Assembly: GCF_001411555.2 (NCBI RefSeq)
Contig: NC_049901.1
Span: forward strand, 42,586,302 to 42,650,301
Reading direction: 5' to 3'
Length of the DNA: 64,000 bases
Origin: Juglans regia
Lineage: Eukaryota > Streptophyta > Magnoliopsida > Fagales > Juglandaceae
The position numbers were made by a program, and so were the translations under genes. Positions 32,377 through 44,117 of this stretch are shown here, piece by piece. Under the pieces are notes generated by a model. That model did no database searches, was not told the DNA's origin, and saw only the letters and a program-made list of their open reading frames with translations. Within the stretch, counting starts at the first letter, position 1. Every line of letters begins with the position of its first letter.

Positions 32377-35300
32377 ATGTCGACGAAAGCAATAAACATG
32401 GTATTGGACTTATTTAACGAGGTGCTTCCCGAAGGGTCTGCATTGCCTAAGAACTTTTATGAAGCGAAACAGTTGAGAAAGGGATTAGGATTTGAGTACA
32501 AGTCCATACATGCATGCAAGAATGATTGTGTATTGTTTTGGAAGGAGAACGAGGAGATACAAGCATGTCCTGTATGTGGAGAGTCAAGGTGGAAAGGTAA
32601 GAAAAACGTGCCGGTTAAGGTGTTGCGGTATTTTCCCTTGAAACCTAGGTTGCAAAGACTATATATGTGTAACAAAACAGCTCATGATATGAGGTGGCAC
32701 GAGGAGAAAAGAGTTAAGAATGACGGGTATATGAGGCATCCGGCTGATTCACTTGCGTGGCAGTCTTTCGATAATCAGTATCCAGAGTTCGGGTTAGAAG
32801 CTCGGAACGTGCGCCTGGGACTCACAACCGATGGATTCAACCCTTTTGGGAATATGAGTACAAGTTATAGCACTTGGCCCGTTGTATTGATTCCGTACAA
32901 TCTTCCACCATGGAGGTGCATGAAGGCGCCAAACTTTTTGTTAACTTTACTCATCCCTGGCCCTAGATCACCTGGGAATGATATTGACGTATTCATGCAG
33001 CCGTTGATTGAAGAGCTGAAAGAGTTATGGGAAACAGGGGTTAGAACTTATGATGCATCTAAGTCGACATCTTTTCAGATGCATGCTGCGGTAATGTGGA
33101 CCATAAATGATTTTCCGGCGTATGGGAATCTTTCCGGCTGGAGTACGAAAGGGAAGTTAGCATGTCCGACGTGTAATAAAGAAACTGCTAGTGAGTGGCT
33201 AAAATTTTCTCAGAAGTTGTGTTTCATGTGTCATCGACGTTATTTACCAGCAAATCATGCATGGAGAAGAGAATGTGCCAAGTTTGATGGGAGAGTAGAG
33301 GATAGGATTGCACCAAAAGAGTTGTCTGGAGAAGAGATAGTGGAACAACTGCAACATGTTAGAGCGAACAATTTTGGCAAAGGTCGGGGAAAGAACAAGA
33401 GAAAACGAGCCGTATCAGAATTGAATTGGACAAAACGTAGTATTTTTTTTGATTTGCCGTATTGGTCGTCATGCAAGTTGCGACATAGTTTGGATGTAAT
33501 GCACATAGAGAAGAATATTTGTGATAATATACTGGGTACATTGATGAGTATTAACAAAAAGACGAAAGACACGATCAAGACGAGGAAAGATCTTGAGAGA
33601 ATGAGAATTAAACATAATCTGCATTTGCGGGTGGAAGGCAACAGGGTGGTCATGCCGCATGCATGTTTTACGATGACGAGGGAGGAGAGGATTGATTTCT
33701 GTAAATGGTTGCAAGGTGTGAAGTTGCCAGATGGTTATGCTTCAAATATTGGTAGATGCGTGAGTCCTGATGATTGGAAAATCAATGGATTGAAAAGTCA
33801 TGATTGTCACGTATTTTTGCAGAAGTTATTACCTGTGGGAATTCGTGGGAAGCTGACATCTAATGTACGTGTCGCCATATCTGAACTATGTATGTTTTTC
33901 AAGGATTTGTGCGCTCGGGTAGTAAATCGAGATGCGTTGTCGAAATTGGAAGAAGACATTGCTACTATACTATGTAAATTCGAGCAGATCTTTCCACCAT
34001 CATTTTTTGATGTCATGGTCCATTTAGCAATACATTTACCGCGAGAGGTACTTCTGGGTGGACCGGTGCAGTTCCGTTGGATGTATCCAGTTGAAAGATA
34101 TTTGGGTCGATTAAAGCGCACTGTTGGGAATAAAGCCAAAGCTGAGGGTTCAATAGCAGAGGCTTATATACACGATGAATGGTTAACATTTTGCTCTCTA
34201 TATCTTCGTGGTGTTGAGACACGATTTAGTCGTCAAGAGCGAAATGCTGATCTTGCTACTCCGCCTCCTCGTGAGCTATCAGTGTTTTCCCAGAATGTAC
34301 GACCCTTGGGTGCACAAACAGGTTACGATTTAATTGATGGAGAGTTGGGTAAGGTTCGGTGGTATGTGCTAAATAACTGCCGAGAGATTGATGATTATCT
34401 TAGGTATGTCATTTAATTTATTTGAATAATTATAGTTTTCTTTAAATTAATTAGAATTGTTGTGCTCAAAATATACTTCTTTTGCAATATGTTATAACAG
34501 TGACCACATGGACAAACTTAGAACGGAAGGCGTAGAAAATATAGAGGCAAGACACGAGGAAGAATTTCCCGGATGGTTTGAAGAACGTGTATGAACTAAA
34601 ATTATATATATGTTATATTGTGAAATTTTTAACTCTGGATAATAAAATAATAAATATATACTATTTCAATTTTTAGATTTTGGAACAACGTGCTCGTGAT
34701 CCCGGATCAATTTCTTCTGAATTGTATGCATTGGCCCGTGGTCCCTCAAATAGAGCACTTCGATATACTGCATGCACGGTTCGAGGTTATAGATTCCATA
34801 CTTTGGACCGTGAACGTAATAGAAAGACTCAAAACTGTGGTGTGTTGGTCGAGGGGAGTCATGGAACAGATGATATTGACTATTATGGTGTCATACGTGA
34901 TATTATCGGATTGAAATATCTGGGTGGGTCTGTAACATATGTCTTCAAATGTGATTGGTGGGATCTAGGCGGTGGTCGGGTTTCGATACATAGGGATAAT
35001 CACTTTACGAGTGTCAATACTGCATCTAAATGGTACGAAGATGATCCATTCGTATTGGCTTGTCAAGCTACCCAAGTCTATTACTTGATTGATCCAATGA
35101 AAAGTGCTGATGAAGATAGTGGGGAGATAACTTGGCGAGTTGTACAAAAATTTGTTCCTCTAAATATATATGAAGCAGGAACGAGTGCAGATTACGAGAA
35201 TAGTGGAGATGAAGATGACAATCCGATTGTTGAGGCATACCAGGAAGATGGAGAGGGTATTAACTTGTTTGTTGACCTCGGTGCACTCGAGTTGCTCCCC

Positions 35301-35504
35301 TTGTGTAGAGATGATGTCCCACCCGTACATCTCGACCCGTCTGTATTAAATGATCATTCAATTCAAGTCAGTTTGGAGGAAGATGAAGAAGACGAGTCAG
35401 AAGATGAATACGAATCAGAATCCGGGCATGAGGTGGATAATAATGATGAAGATGTTATTGATGGAGATTCTGAAACAACTATGGAAAATTCATCTGAAGA
35501 GTAA
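32377..35504 (+). CDS. CACTA transposase, TNP2 family (with DUF4218/DUF4216-like parts)
   Basis: Three exons join without a frame problem: 32377-34403, 34501-34588, 34677-35504. All introns are GT...AG, and the product is about 980 residues. The first exon starts MSTKAINMVLDLFNEVLP and continues with YEAKQLRKGLGFEYKSIHAC, CPVCGESRWKGKK and LTTDGFNPFGNMSTSYSTWP. The middle part has HSLDVMHIEKNICDNILGTL and LPVGIRGKLTSNVRVAI, then MYPVERYLGRLKRTVGNKA (DUF4218-like). The last exon has NCGVLVEGSHGTDDIDYYGV and FKCDWWDLGG (DUF4216-like) and an acidic tail. The enzyme cuts and joins CACTA ends. Family members usually start with an extra transposase-associated domain; the frame is open back to 32344 behind a possible AG acceptor, so an upstream exon may exist or be lost near the 113-bp repeats. 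Confidence 0.88.
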
Positions 35505-35605
35505 AAGTACTAAATATTTTATTTATATAGGTGACTATAAAATATCTTAAATTTTCATAATTTCTTCTAATTAATTTTCTTTGATATAATTAATTATTTT
35601 AAAGA

Positions 35606-37277
35606 ATGCCGCCAAAACGACAACGAAGAAATGTGCCTCCGCCAAGTCCAAGTCCTGAATCCATTGAGGACTCCCCACTCGAGGAATCCGTTCCTGAAGA
35701 TCAAGCTAACACAGAAGAGAACAACAGCCAGTCGACACCTACCAGTAAGGAATAATTATATATATAGTTAATAATTTTTTCTCAATAACTATATAATTAT
35801 AATTATAGTATATCTATTATTATCATGTAGTTGATGCATCTGCACGTCGCGGTCGTGGCTATACACGTGGAATCTCTCTTGAAAAAAATAGAAGGCACGG
35901 TAAACTGAAGGTCACAATTCCTGATAATTCCACTGGAGGAGTGGATGATAGTGCAGCAGCGCTTTCCTCCTATATTGGCACAGTAGTTCGAGCTTATGCT
36001 CCATTTTATGTGCGCTCATGGCGAGATGTTCCGAATGAGATTAAGGAGCACATTCGAAGTCGTGTGCTGGTGAGTTTACTTTTCAGTACATTTTTTTCAC
36101 TTAGATTAATCTATTATATTTTTTACCTGATTCCCTTGTTAGGATGAATTCGACCTCGACTTTAGCCGTAGCGAGGATTTGAGAACCGTGAATGAGTTGA
36201 TGGCTACACTATTCCGACGTCACAAAGGACGATGTCATGACCACTTCAAGAAGTTTGAGACGTTGGAAGAGGCTGCGCAGTCTCCTTTTCAGCAGATGAA
36301 GTTAGATGATTGGAGAAAGTGTTGTGATCTTTTCGCATCTCCAGATTATCAGGTATTTTACATTTATATCTTTAAATTATTTACATTCATATTCGTTTTA
36401 TACATTATATGTATACATATTACAATTAACATTTTTAATATATTTTGTAGCACTTGAGTTCTACAAATGCACAGAATAGATCCGTTCTGACTGTCCACCA
36501 TCGTGCCGGTTCAAGGTCATTCCACCGTCTTGCTGAAAAAATGGTAATTAAAAAATTATAGAATTCATTTATTTTCCTGATATTCTTTCTGATAAGTACT
36601 AACATTATCTTTTTAAAATTGCTAATATTGTCGCTTTGTTAGAAACGTGATGATCCTGAAAACTTTTCCCTCGTTCATGTCTATGCTGCTGCTCACACTA
36701 ATGAGCATAGTGAGTGGATGGATCCTGTCGCTGCAGATAATTATGTAAGCAGTGTTAATTTTGTTAAATAAATTTTTTATAGAACATTTTAATAGTTTAT
36801 TTCTTATTTATATTTCTTTTAATACGTTACTAATTATTTACGATCATTACCTTTTAAATTGCAGAACAAAATGTTGGAGATGCAGTCGACTTCTGCGGAA
36901 TCCTCTCCTAGTGACATAGACATATTCACCCAAGTGCTCGGGCCGCAGTCTAGTATGGCAAGAGGTTTGGGACGATCTATCAAGCATAAATGTTCATCTC
37001 CTCAACCTCATCGGCTTCACAAATTAATAATCTTACAGCAGATTTAGAAGCTGCACGGCGTGAGAATGAGTATATGAGGTCGAGACAGCAAGAGTTAGAG
37101 TCTCTCTTAGAACGACAGTCTCATTTAGAGACGCGTTTGCAGGACCAACAGAGAGACCAGGAGGAAAGAATACGCAGTGAAGTGCAAGAGCAAGTGCAAC
37201 GAGAGATGATGGTGCAAATGGAGCGTGTTATGTCGTTGCAACAGAATCCCCGTGGGCGAGGGAAAAAGAAGAAATAA
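35606..37277 (+). CDS. Transposase_24 (Ptta/En/Spm) protein, second CACTA gene
   Basis: Exons 35606-35744, 35831-36069, 36143-36352, 36451-36543, 36643-36744 and 36865 onward, with GT...AG introns and matching phases up to the last exon. The N-terminus is basic and proline/serine-rich. The middle has IGTVVRAYAPFYVRSWRDVP and FRRHKGRCHDHFKKF. The family core is PFQQMKLDDWRKCCDLFAS, SVLTVHHRAGSRSFHRLA and VHVYAAAHTNEHSEWMD. The C-terminus (37038-37277) is a glutamine/arginine-rich coiled coil. In the last exon the frame must change between about 36965 and 37038, by either a one-base indel or an extra 74-bp intron (36965-37038) that joins in frame. It probably binds the subterminal repeats, as TnpA-type proteins do. 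Confidence 0.75.
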
Positions 37278-37414
37278 ATTTTATCAATATTTCTGACTAG
37301 TTTTAATATCTAATTTTGTACTTTTATAAGACATTGTTACTTCTTAATTGGGTATGTAATATGATACTATTGGTATTTTGTTTTTAAATTTTATGAAATT
37401 AGTATTTCTGATCT

Positions 37415-38018
37415 GTACGTTCGAATGTAAATAAAAATCGTTCGAACGTTGGTTCACACTGTACCAAACGTTCGAACGTAAATACAATTGAATCGTTCGA
37501 ACGTTAAACCGACTAACGTTCGAACAAAGAACTTGCATTCGGACGCTCCTTCGTTTACATTCGAAATAACGTCCGAACATTAAACGCGCTACGTTTGAAC
37601 ATTTACGTTTACGTTCGAACAAATATTCGAACGTTTATTGTAATTAACGTTCGGACGCATTAACATGCGAACGTAAATATGATACGTTCGAACGATATAC
37701 AACAAACGTCAACTTCTCTCATTCGAACGCCAATCGGGTCGGGTATAACGTCCGAACGTTTAATTGTACGTCCGAACGTGATTTTCTGTGACAGTTCATA
37801 ACCGTCACAAAAAAGGAACGTTCGAACGTTGTACCGAACGGAACACTTCCAACCGTCACTAAAAATATTTTTTGTGACGGTTGAACAGTAAACCGTCACC
37901 AAATGTTTTCTGTGACGCACTTTACGTGACGGTCATGGTGACGGTTTCAAACCGTCACCAAATATGTTTAGTGACGGTTTGCCATTTTTTTGTGACAGTT
38001 TCCTCTGTCACAAAATAC
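37415..38018. repeat. Right subterminal repeats: ACGTTCGAACGT and GTGACGGTTT
   Basis: Palindrome copies and variants from 37415 to 37835, then inverted pairs of GTGACGGTTT and AAACCGTCAC from 37786 to 38018. This mirrors the left end and so defines the subterminal region. Confidence 0.85.
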
Positions 38019-38089
38019 ACATTCTGTTGTAGTGTATATATATATATATATATTATATATCCGTTCATAACTTTAAAAAAAAATCATAT

Positions 38090-39110
38090 AATTAGCCATA
38101 TTAATCTATTTAAATGTTTTCGATCATAACGTACCGATCGAACGTTAGTCATTCTATATATGGCATATTTTACGTTGATCCAAGTATACGTTCAATATGG
38201 CCTAGACTTTGAAACGCGGAAACCAGGACTACTTTTGTTGACGGGACTTCTATATATTTTTCATCCTCCCCATATGATCAAAGCTCTTTGATTTGTTAAT
38301 TAATTATGATTAATTTACTGTAAATGGTTCCTACATTTTCGAGTTGTTGGTGTAAATTGATCGGGCAACATGATATATACTATAAAAAAAAACTATTTAT
38401 TTATGGTCAGTTATTTTATGTTTAAATGATTATTTCTTGCAAAAAAAAATTTATTATTGTCACGAATAATCATTCTCATTTTAAATAATTCGTCATAAAT
38501 ATTTATTTTTCTTGTTGTGATATATACTTCGTATTTCCATATATATTCATCGGTATGAAATTAGATGTGTAATATATATAATGAAAATTTATATATTTAC
38601 GTTTTTATAGTGCGCAAGTTTCGCATACTTTTTATAAAAAAATAAGTAAATACGATATTCAAATGAAAAAATAAAAAATTAATAATAAACCATTCTCTTT
38701 CAAAAGAAATATATGGGACTTATACATATGTATATATCTAGCATTAATACTACTCAAATATAAGTAATATATATTTGAAAAAAAAAAAAAACCTAAAATT
38801 TAGGTGTAGTAGCTAGCATAGAATAGTGAAGAAAGATTAAATTCTAATTTCCGAATAATCAATTGTCTCCTCCATCCAAGACTACTAGGATTTTCTTTAG
38901 AATTTTAGAGGACTTATGGTTTGGCGCGCTTAAGCAAAGATTAATTAAATAAAATATCCATAAGCGGCATGCAATTAATAATTCAGATTGCAAGGTATTG
39001 AAAGTTTGAAATTGAATCGACTTTTGACTATAACTTTATATACGTTGAGACTTTCATGAGGGTCAGAAATTGAATGGATCTAAGAAATTATTAAGTTAAA
39101 CCTGTCATGC
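38090..39110 (-). repeat. Inverted partial copy D of the duplicated unit (left part)
   Basis: The complement of this segment follows copy A from about 1440 down to 770. For example, TGTTTTCGATCATAACGTAC matches the complement near 1425-1444, and 'caatatggcctagac' the complement near 1260. It also contains the 'ctcctccatccaagactactag' block seen inverted at about 61450-61475 in copy C. It is interrupted at 39111 by an LTR element and continues at 44118. Confidence 0.75.
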
Positions 39111-39486
39111 TGTCACAGTTCTAAACACATGCATCGTGATGGATCAAAGGCATTCGGATTTGGTGGGCTCAGCCCTGTTGGTTGTGTTAGCTTGTGGCCC
39201 TTTCTTTTATTTTCAAGTTAAGCTCGCGTTGGGCCATGGCCCATTTACAATTTGTTAGATTTGTTGAATTTTGCAATCTTAATAAAATGGCATTTGGCCC
39301 ATTAGTGAGTAAGAAGAGTAGCAGAATATGTAGTGGAAAGAGGGACGTGTATAGGCATGCAGAATTATAATCTAAACTGTTATTTTTTTTTATTTTTTAA
39401 TCTCTCTACTCCTTTTCTAGAGGATTGCTCTCCTCGAAGTGAGTTGGTTACCAAGAAATATTATCAAACAGTAAAGGTGTGTTACA
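39111..39486 (+). repeat. Left LTR of the gene-carrying retroelement
   Basis: TG...CA bounded and about 90 percent similar by eye to 43767-44117. It contains the GGTGGGCTCAGCCCTGTTGG block. Confidence 0.85.
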
Positions 39487-39684
39487 AAGTGCATCAGAGA
39501 TCCCGATCTCTTGTGCTACCATGGAAGAAATATTTTTTCATTCCTTCGTACAGTAAGCTGCAGTGAATATTTTCTGTAAAATCAAAGAGTCAATGAAACG
39601 AATTGAAGAAAAATTTGAAATTCTCCATCAACATGTAATGGATGGCAGGAAGGATTTAGCCATCTTGAGCAACAGCTTCGTGCG

Positions 39685-41205
39685 TTGCAGGAAGAAGAAG
39701 AACACGCAGCGAAGGTGGAAGAAAAAAAGGGAAGAACAACAGCGGATTGCTTGTCCGATTTCTTCTTCGACAAAGGCCATCTCTCTCAAATCGCGATTTC
39801 TTCACCACCACAATGGATTTCTTCTCATCGACTGGCCTCGGCTCAGATTTGGGGGCCGTCGAGATTTTCCCTTCTCAGGAAACAGATGCAAATAGATATG
39901 CGACAAAGAGAGGAGCGTGTCAGTTCAACCACTGGAAACGATTCCCTTGGCACCAGATGGAAGTTTGATCCTGGTCGTCTCCATTTCTTACCCTCACAAT
40001 TCTTCTTCTCTAACCTCTTTTTCAGTCTCTGTCACTTGGAATCCGAAAAACCAACAATGTTTCTTCCATTTCTTGTCTTCTTTCCCTCACTTGTTTCCTC
40101 TCTACCTTTGGCTCTCCAATCAGAAACAACCCTCAAATCGTCTCACTCCGTTTACTATGCCGACACCACGGTCTTTATAACTGGTAGTAGCAGGAGTAAC
40201 GACCGAAAAATCCACTTCCATTCGGTGATCCCCATAGTCAACAAGCTGCAGGACATCTTCGCGCAGCTCGAGAACCAGATCGGGCGTTATCCTGAGCCCA
40301 ACGTAGATCCAAGAGATCCAACAGAGAGATACCAGGACATTTCTTCGTTTATGCAGACATTCTTGGAGCCCATCATCAAGATGCCAGTGGACAAATCAAG
40401 ACGTGGGGTCGGTTCAAAAAGTCCTGGAACCCAACATCTGATTGGGAGATCACCTATTGAGGTATTTGAAGCTGTCGACCAGCAACTTCAAGGATATAAG
40501 CAGAAGCTCTTTGCACTTGCAGGCATGCCTTTGTTTAGCTTCAGTTTCCCAAGGTATTTGTATGGAGAATCTGGTGCTGTCAATAGCTTATTTGACGCAG
40601 TGAAGGGTGATGACGATATTCTCGGTGATTGTGGTGAGGTACAGAGGAGAAGCTCCATGAATATGTTGGTACCAATTTCTATTTCAAATCTCAATTGGTA
40701 CCCAAACGAATATTATAGGTTGGTTGAGAAAATTTGTGAAAGTTATTTTACCAACGTTGGAAATATTTTAGAGAAATCTGAAGTTATTGGTGTTTCTCCT
40801 GTAATCTCTGGTGGTAAAGAGTGGAGAAATTTTACGTGCTTGCAAATTCTAGAAGGCAGGGATAGTGCACCTTAGTTGCTCGATGAAACGTCACTTAGGG
40901 CCTTTTTTGAGGTGTATGGGATAAATCTACTAAAACTTGAAGAATATAATTTGATAGAAGAATATGATAGAGGAAAGGGAAAAGAAATTGTGGAGAATCA
41001 TTGGGTGAACAAAACTAATGTTTTTCACCTTTTTTATTTTGATTTTGATCTTAAAGAGGATGGATCTAGTGACGGGAAAGGTGAGGAAGGAGATGAGAGT
41101 GGCTGTTTAGAAACAGAATACTTAGAAGTTGGAATGGATCTTACAGAGAACTTGCTCAGTTTGGTTCTCTCTCTTAGACCACATCAATCTTTGCCGAGCG
41201 AGTAG
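39685..41205 (+). pseudogene. Captured, apparently chimeric coding sequence, one nonsense codon
   Basis: A single frame of about 507 codons without introns, broken only by TAG at 40873-40875. It opens with a Glu-rich helix (LQEEEEHAAKVEEKKG), then a stretch that looks like leader or frame-shifted sequence. Next comes SVIPIVNKLQDIFAQLENQ (about 40225-40280), which resembles the first helix of dynamin-related GTPases but is not followed by a GTPase domain. The rest (for example DPTERYQDISSFMQTFLEP and SPIEVFEAVDQQLQGYKQKL) I do not recognise. Lack of introns and location inside an LTR element point to a reverse-transcribed host mRNA or several mRNAs joined. Probably not functional as a host gene. 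Confidence 0.5.
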
Positions 41206-41561
41206 AGTGTGTAGGCAGTGGCGAGCAGCTAGTGCTCATGAAGAATTTAAGGATATGTGTAGAAGGTATCCAAAGGCAACATAAGTTAATATTTCGGGTG
41301 CTCTTGCTATTCACCTGCTTGTTATGAAAATAGTCTAATCATTAAGAAATATGGAGGTTTTAACAATGGGGAGAGGGCAGCTTGGGGATAATTTTTTCCT
41401 TGCTTTGGCTGCTTGTTATTTGTTAAAAAGATCGAGTATAAGTGATGCTACTCTTGGTAATGGCATTCAAGAAATACTTATCAACGACGATAGCTTACGT
41501 CATCTTCAACTAAATAACTGCTCGTGAGCTCCACAGCTGGGAGGGTATCACTTTAGCTTCA

Positions 41562-41956
41562 ATGGCAGCAATATCTCATAGTTACATGTTGGAAGTGTTG
41601 AGAGAGATGGAAATCAGTGGGATTTCTCCTAGCATAGAGACTTACGATTCATTGATATCGACTTATGCTAGAGTTGGTTTGATAGAGGAATCCATGGATC
41701 TCAAAAACCAAATGAGGGAGAAGGGGGGGTTAAGCTTGATGTATGTACTTTCACCACCACGTTGTCAAGGTTTGAGAAAGCTGGCAAGGATGAGTTTTCA
41801 ATAGAGATTTTTGATCAAATGTCCTCCCAATATGTTGTTTCCTTTAATGCTATTTGTTTAGGCCTTGCAGTAAATGGTGTAGAGGTCGGAAATTTTGATT
41901 GGATCACTGGTGATGAGCTGGAAGTTAATAACTTCCAGTTAGCACTGTTCATATGA
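41562..41956 (+). pseudogene. Pentatricopeptide-repeat (PPR) gene fragment, frameshifted
   Basis: The first frame has LREMEISGISPSIETYDSLI, then STYARVGLIEESMDLKNQMR. After a G-run near 41730 the reading shifts, and the second frame gives SRFEKAGKDEFSIEIFDQMS. Together these make about two and a half PPR motifs of the type ETYDSLISTYAR-x-G. It is a fragment of a host PPR gene captured by the retroelement; the frameshift and the nested hAT at 41940 end it. Confidence 0.7.
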
Positions 41957-42276
41957 GCTGGGTTTTTTCCAGGCCCGATTCGAAACCCGGGTACCTGGGT
42001 TCCAGTTTCGGTTCCTGTTTTCGGCCCGGATTTGATCTAGGCTGGAACCCGCATTACAAAACCCGGACCTATACGGTCTGGATCCGAGTTTTGAAACTGG
42101 GTTTCGAATTGAAAATTCGGTACCCGGTTTTAGATATATTTAAAAAAAAAACTCTTCAAATCCCAGTCAGCCAATCCCCACTCGTGAATCGTGATACTCT
42201 TATCTACTAGGGTTTCTGCCCCCTCTTTTATATCTCATTCCATGGCTCTCTATCAAATCCAAAAGTCGCAACTGCA

Positions 42277-42307
<31 letters not shown>

Positions 42308-43695
42308 TTCCTTTTCGAGTTTCTGAGGCTGCTGTTCTACATTATCGAGATCCATAAAGGTTCTCAATGTGGTGGCTGAGGTTAATCTCTCTCTCGCTGT
42401 CGTGTCTGTCTCGCCGGAGACCTTTCTGTAAGTCTCTCTCCCGATCTGTGAACAATGAATGTAAATATGGGTAGATCTGATGATTTGGTAAACTGGGTCT
42501 CTTCTTTGTACTTGAACTTGTCGAATGAGATTTTTGCTCTGTTTTGCCATTCCCTTTTCTCTTCCATCAAAGAATGAATGTAAATATGGGTAGATATGTT
42601 GATTCGGTGAACAATGAATGTAAATATGGGTTGATCTTTGGATTTTCTATTTTTGCTCTGTTTTGTCGTTCCCTTTTCTCTTCCATCAAAGAGGTACATT
42701 CGGTTTCTGTTTAATAGTTTTATTAAATTTTGATTGCAAAGTTGGCACGCTATGGTGAAGATATTCCTCGGCTATATCATTTGCAGTCGAGAATATTTTT
42801 ATTGTATAATTTGTTGACATTATACTGTTGAAGCTATCAAAAGTGCAGCTTTTGAGGTATGCATCATACACTCTATTTCTTTCATTTGGCATATATTATA
42901 TGGAGTAATGGAGTCTTCTACTTCTTGATGTTTTGTTACTCTATATGTTAAAGGAATTTAAAAGCACGAGTGATGAAGAAGCTGCAGTTTTGGCTGCTTC
43001 CATAGCTGCATCCACTGTTATTGATGCTTCTAATTCAATTGAAGTTTGAAGGTATGTACTTTCAGATCTAAGCATGTAATACAAATATTGAATAACAATG
43101 TGCTGCTTATGAATGCTAACATCATTTGTTAGTTTAAAAATAGTCTAATAGTACTTCCATGTGATGGTTTCAGGAGTTCTAGTAGTATAGAGACAATGAA
43201 TCCATGCAATACAGAGACAGAAACTAATGAGGATGAAAAAACCTTTTAGGGAATAATGAATAAGGAGTATGAAAAAGCAGAAGACCAACATTTGTAGTTT
43301 ATTATTGTGTATTGGAATTTGATTAAAGCAATGGATGTGTTTTGTAATATTCTTAGCAAATTATTTCAAATAATGTAATATGTAATGAATTGTATCATGT
43401 ATGTTGTATGCATTTGGATTTTATTTTATTTTATAAAATCATTCTAATGATACATCAATATCATATAAACAATATAAGGTTTTATGTAAGGGGGGAAAAA
43501 AATCGGGTTCAACTTGAAATCCGGATTCTGGGTTTAAAAAAATTCGGATTCATCCGGGTTTAAAAAATTCCAGATTCATCCGGGTTTCGACCTGTTCCGA
43601 GCTAACCCGATCTGAGTTTCAGCCCGAGTTTGAAATCCGGGTCTCGGTCTGAGTATACCCGAATTTTCGGGTTGGAACCCTGATGAACAGCCTTA
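41940..43695. mobile_element. Non-autonomous hAT element nested in the retroelement
   Basis: The ends TAGCACTGTTCATATGAG and, inward from the right, TAAGGCTGTTCATCAGGG share TA-x3-CTGTTCAT. The flanks are an 8-bp near-duplication, CTTCCAGT / CTTCTAGT. Subterminal zones carry many 'aacccgg' and 'ccgggtt' words in both orientations. The interior has a (CT)n leader, 'gtaaatatgggtagat' repeats and scraps of frames but no dimerisation or transposase domain. Confidence 0.7.
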
Positions 43696-43766
43696 CTTCT
43701 AGTTACAAAGGAGGCGTGGAAGCCAAACCGCACATTGTCAACAATGTGCTTTGAAGGGGGAGGGTT

Positions 43767-44117
43767 TGTCACAGTTCTAAACATGCACCGTGATGGAGCA
43801 AAGACACTCGGACTTGGTGGGCTCAGCCCTGTTGGTTGTGTTAGCCTGTGGCCCTTTCTTTTATTTTCAAGTTAAGCTTGAGTTGGGCCATGGCCCATTT
43901 ACAGTTGTTAGATTTGTTGATAAAATGGTCTTTGGCCCATTAGTGAGTAAGAAGAGTGGCAATATATGTAGTGGAAGGAGGGACTTGTATAGGCATGTTG
44001 AATTATAATCCAAATAGTTATTTCTTTTTATCTTTATATCCCCTTTTCTAGAGGATTGCTCCCCTCGAAGTGAGTTGGTTACTAAGAAATATTATCAAAC
44101 AGTAAATGTGTGTTACA
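43767..44117 (+). repeat. Right LTR of the gene-carrying retroelement
   Basis: Partner of 39111-39486, preceded by a polypurine tract at 43753-43764. It is shorter by small deletions, including one near 43920. Confidence 0.85.

Larger units (their letters stand above)
26302..38034 (+). mobile_element. CACTA (En/Spm) DNA transposon, about 11.7 kb, nearly intact
   Basis: The left end is CACTACAACACAAT and the right end, read inward, CACTACAACAGAAT. The flanking 3-bp duplication is TAT/TAT within a TA microsatellite, as expected for CACTA insertion. Subterminal regions at both ends carry repeated GTGACGGTTT and AAACCGTCAC words and many copies of the palindrome ACGTTCGAACGT. Inside are a TNP2-type transposase gene (32377-35504), a Transposase_24 gene (35606-37277) and an opposite-strand gene (26907-28091). 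The insertion lies next to the inverted copy D, which begins at about 38090. Confidence 0.93.
39111..44117 (+). mobile_element. Non-autonomous LTR retroelement carrying host-gene fragments
   Basis: Direct repeats at 39111-39486 and 43767-44117 both begin TGTCACAGTTCTAAAC and end TGTTACA. Just after the first lies GTGCATCAGAGATCC, a mutated tRNA-iMet primer site. Just before the second lies the purine tract GAAGGGGGAGGG. The interior has no gag or pol. Instead it has an intronless long frame of unknown origin (39685-41205), a PPR fragment (41562-41956) and a nested hAT (41940-43695). Comparison with copy A shows insertion within copy D at a place matching AACCCGTCATGCC; the target duplication itself is not clear. 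Confidence 0.8.

Noticed and set aside
32457..34222. Minus-strand frames over the transposase
   Set aside because: Shadows of a well supported plus-strand coding region.
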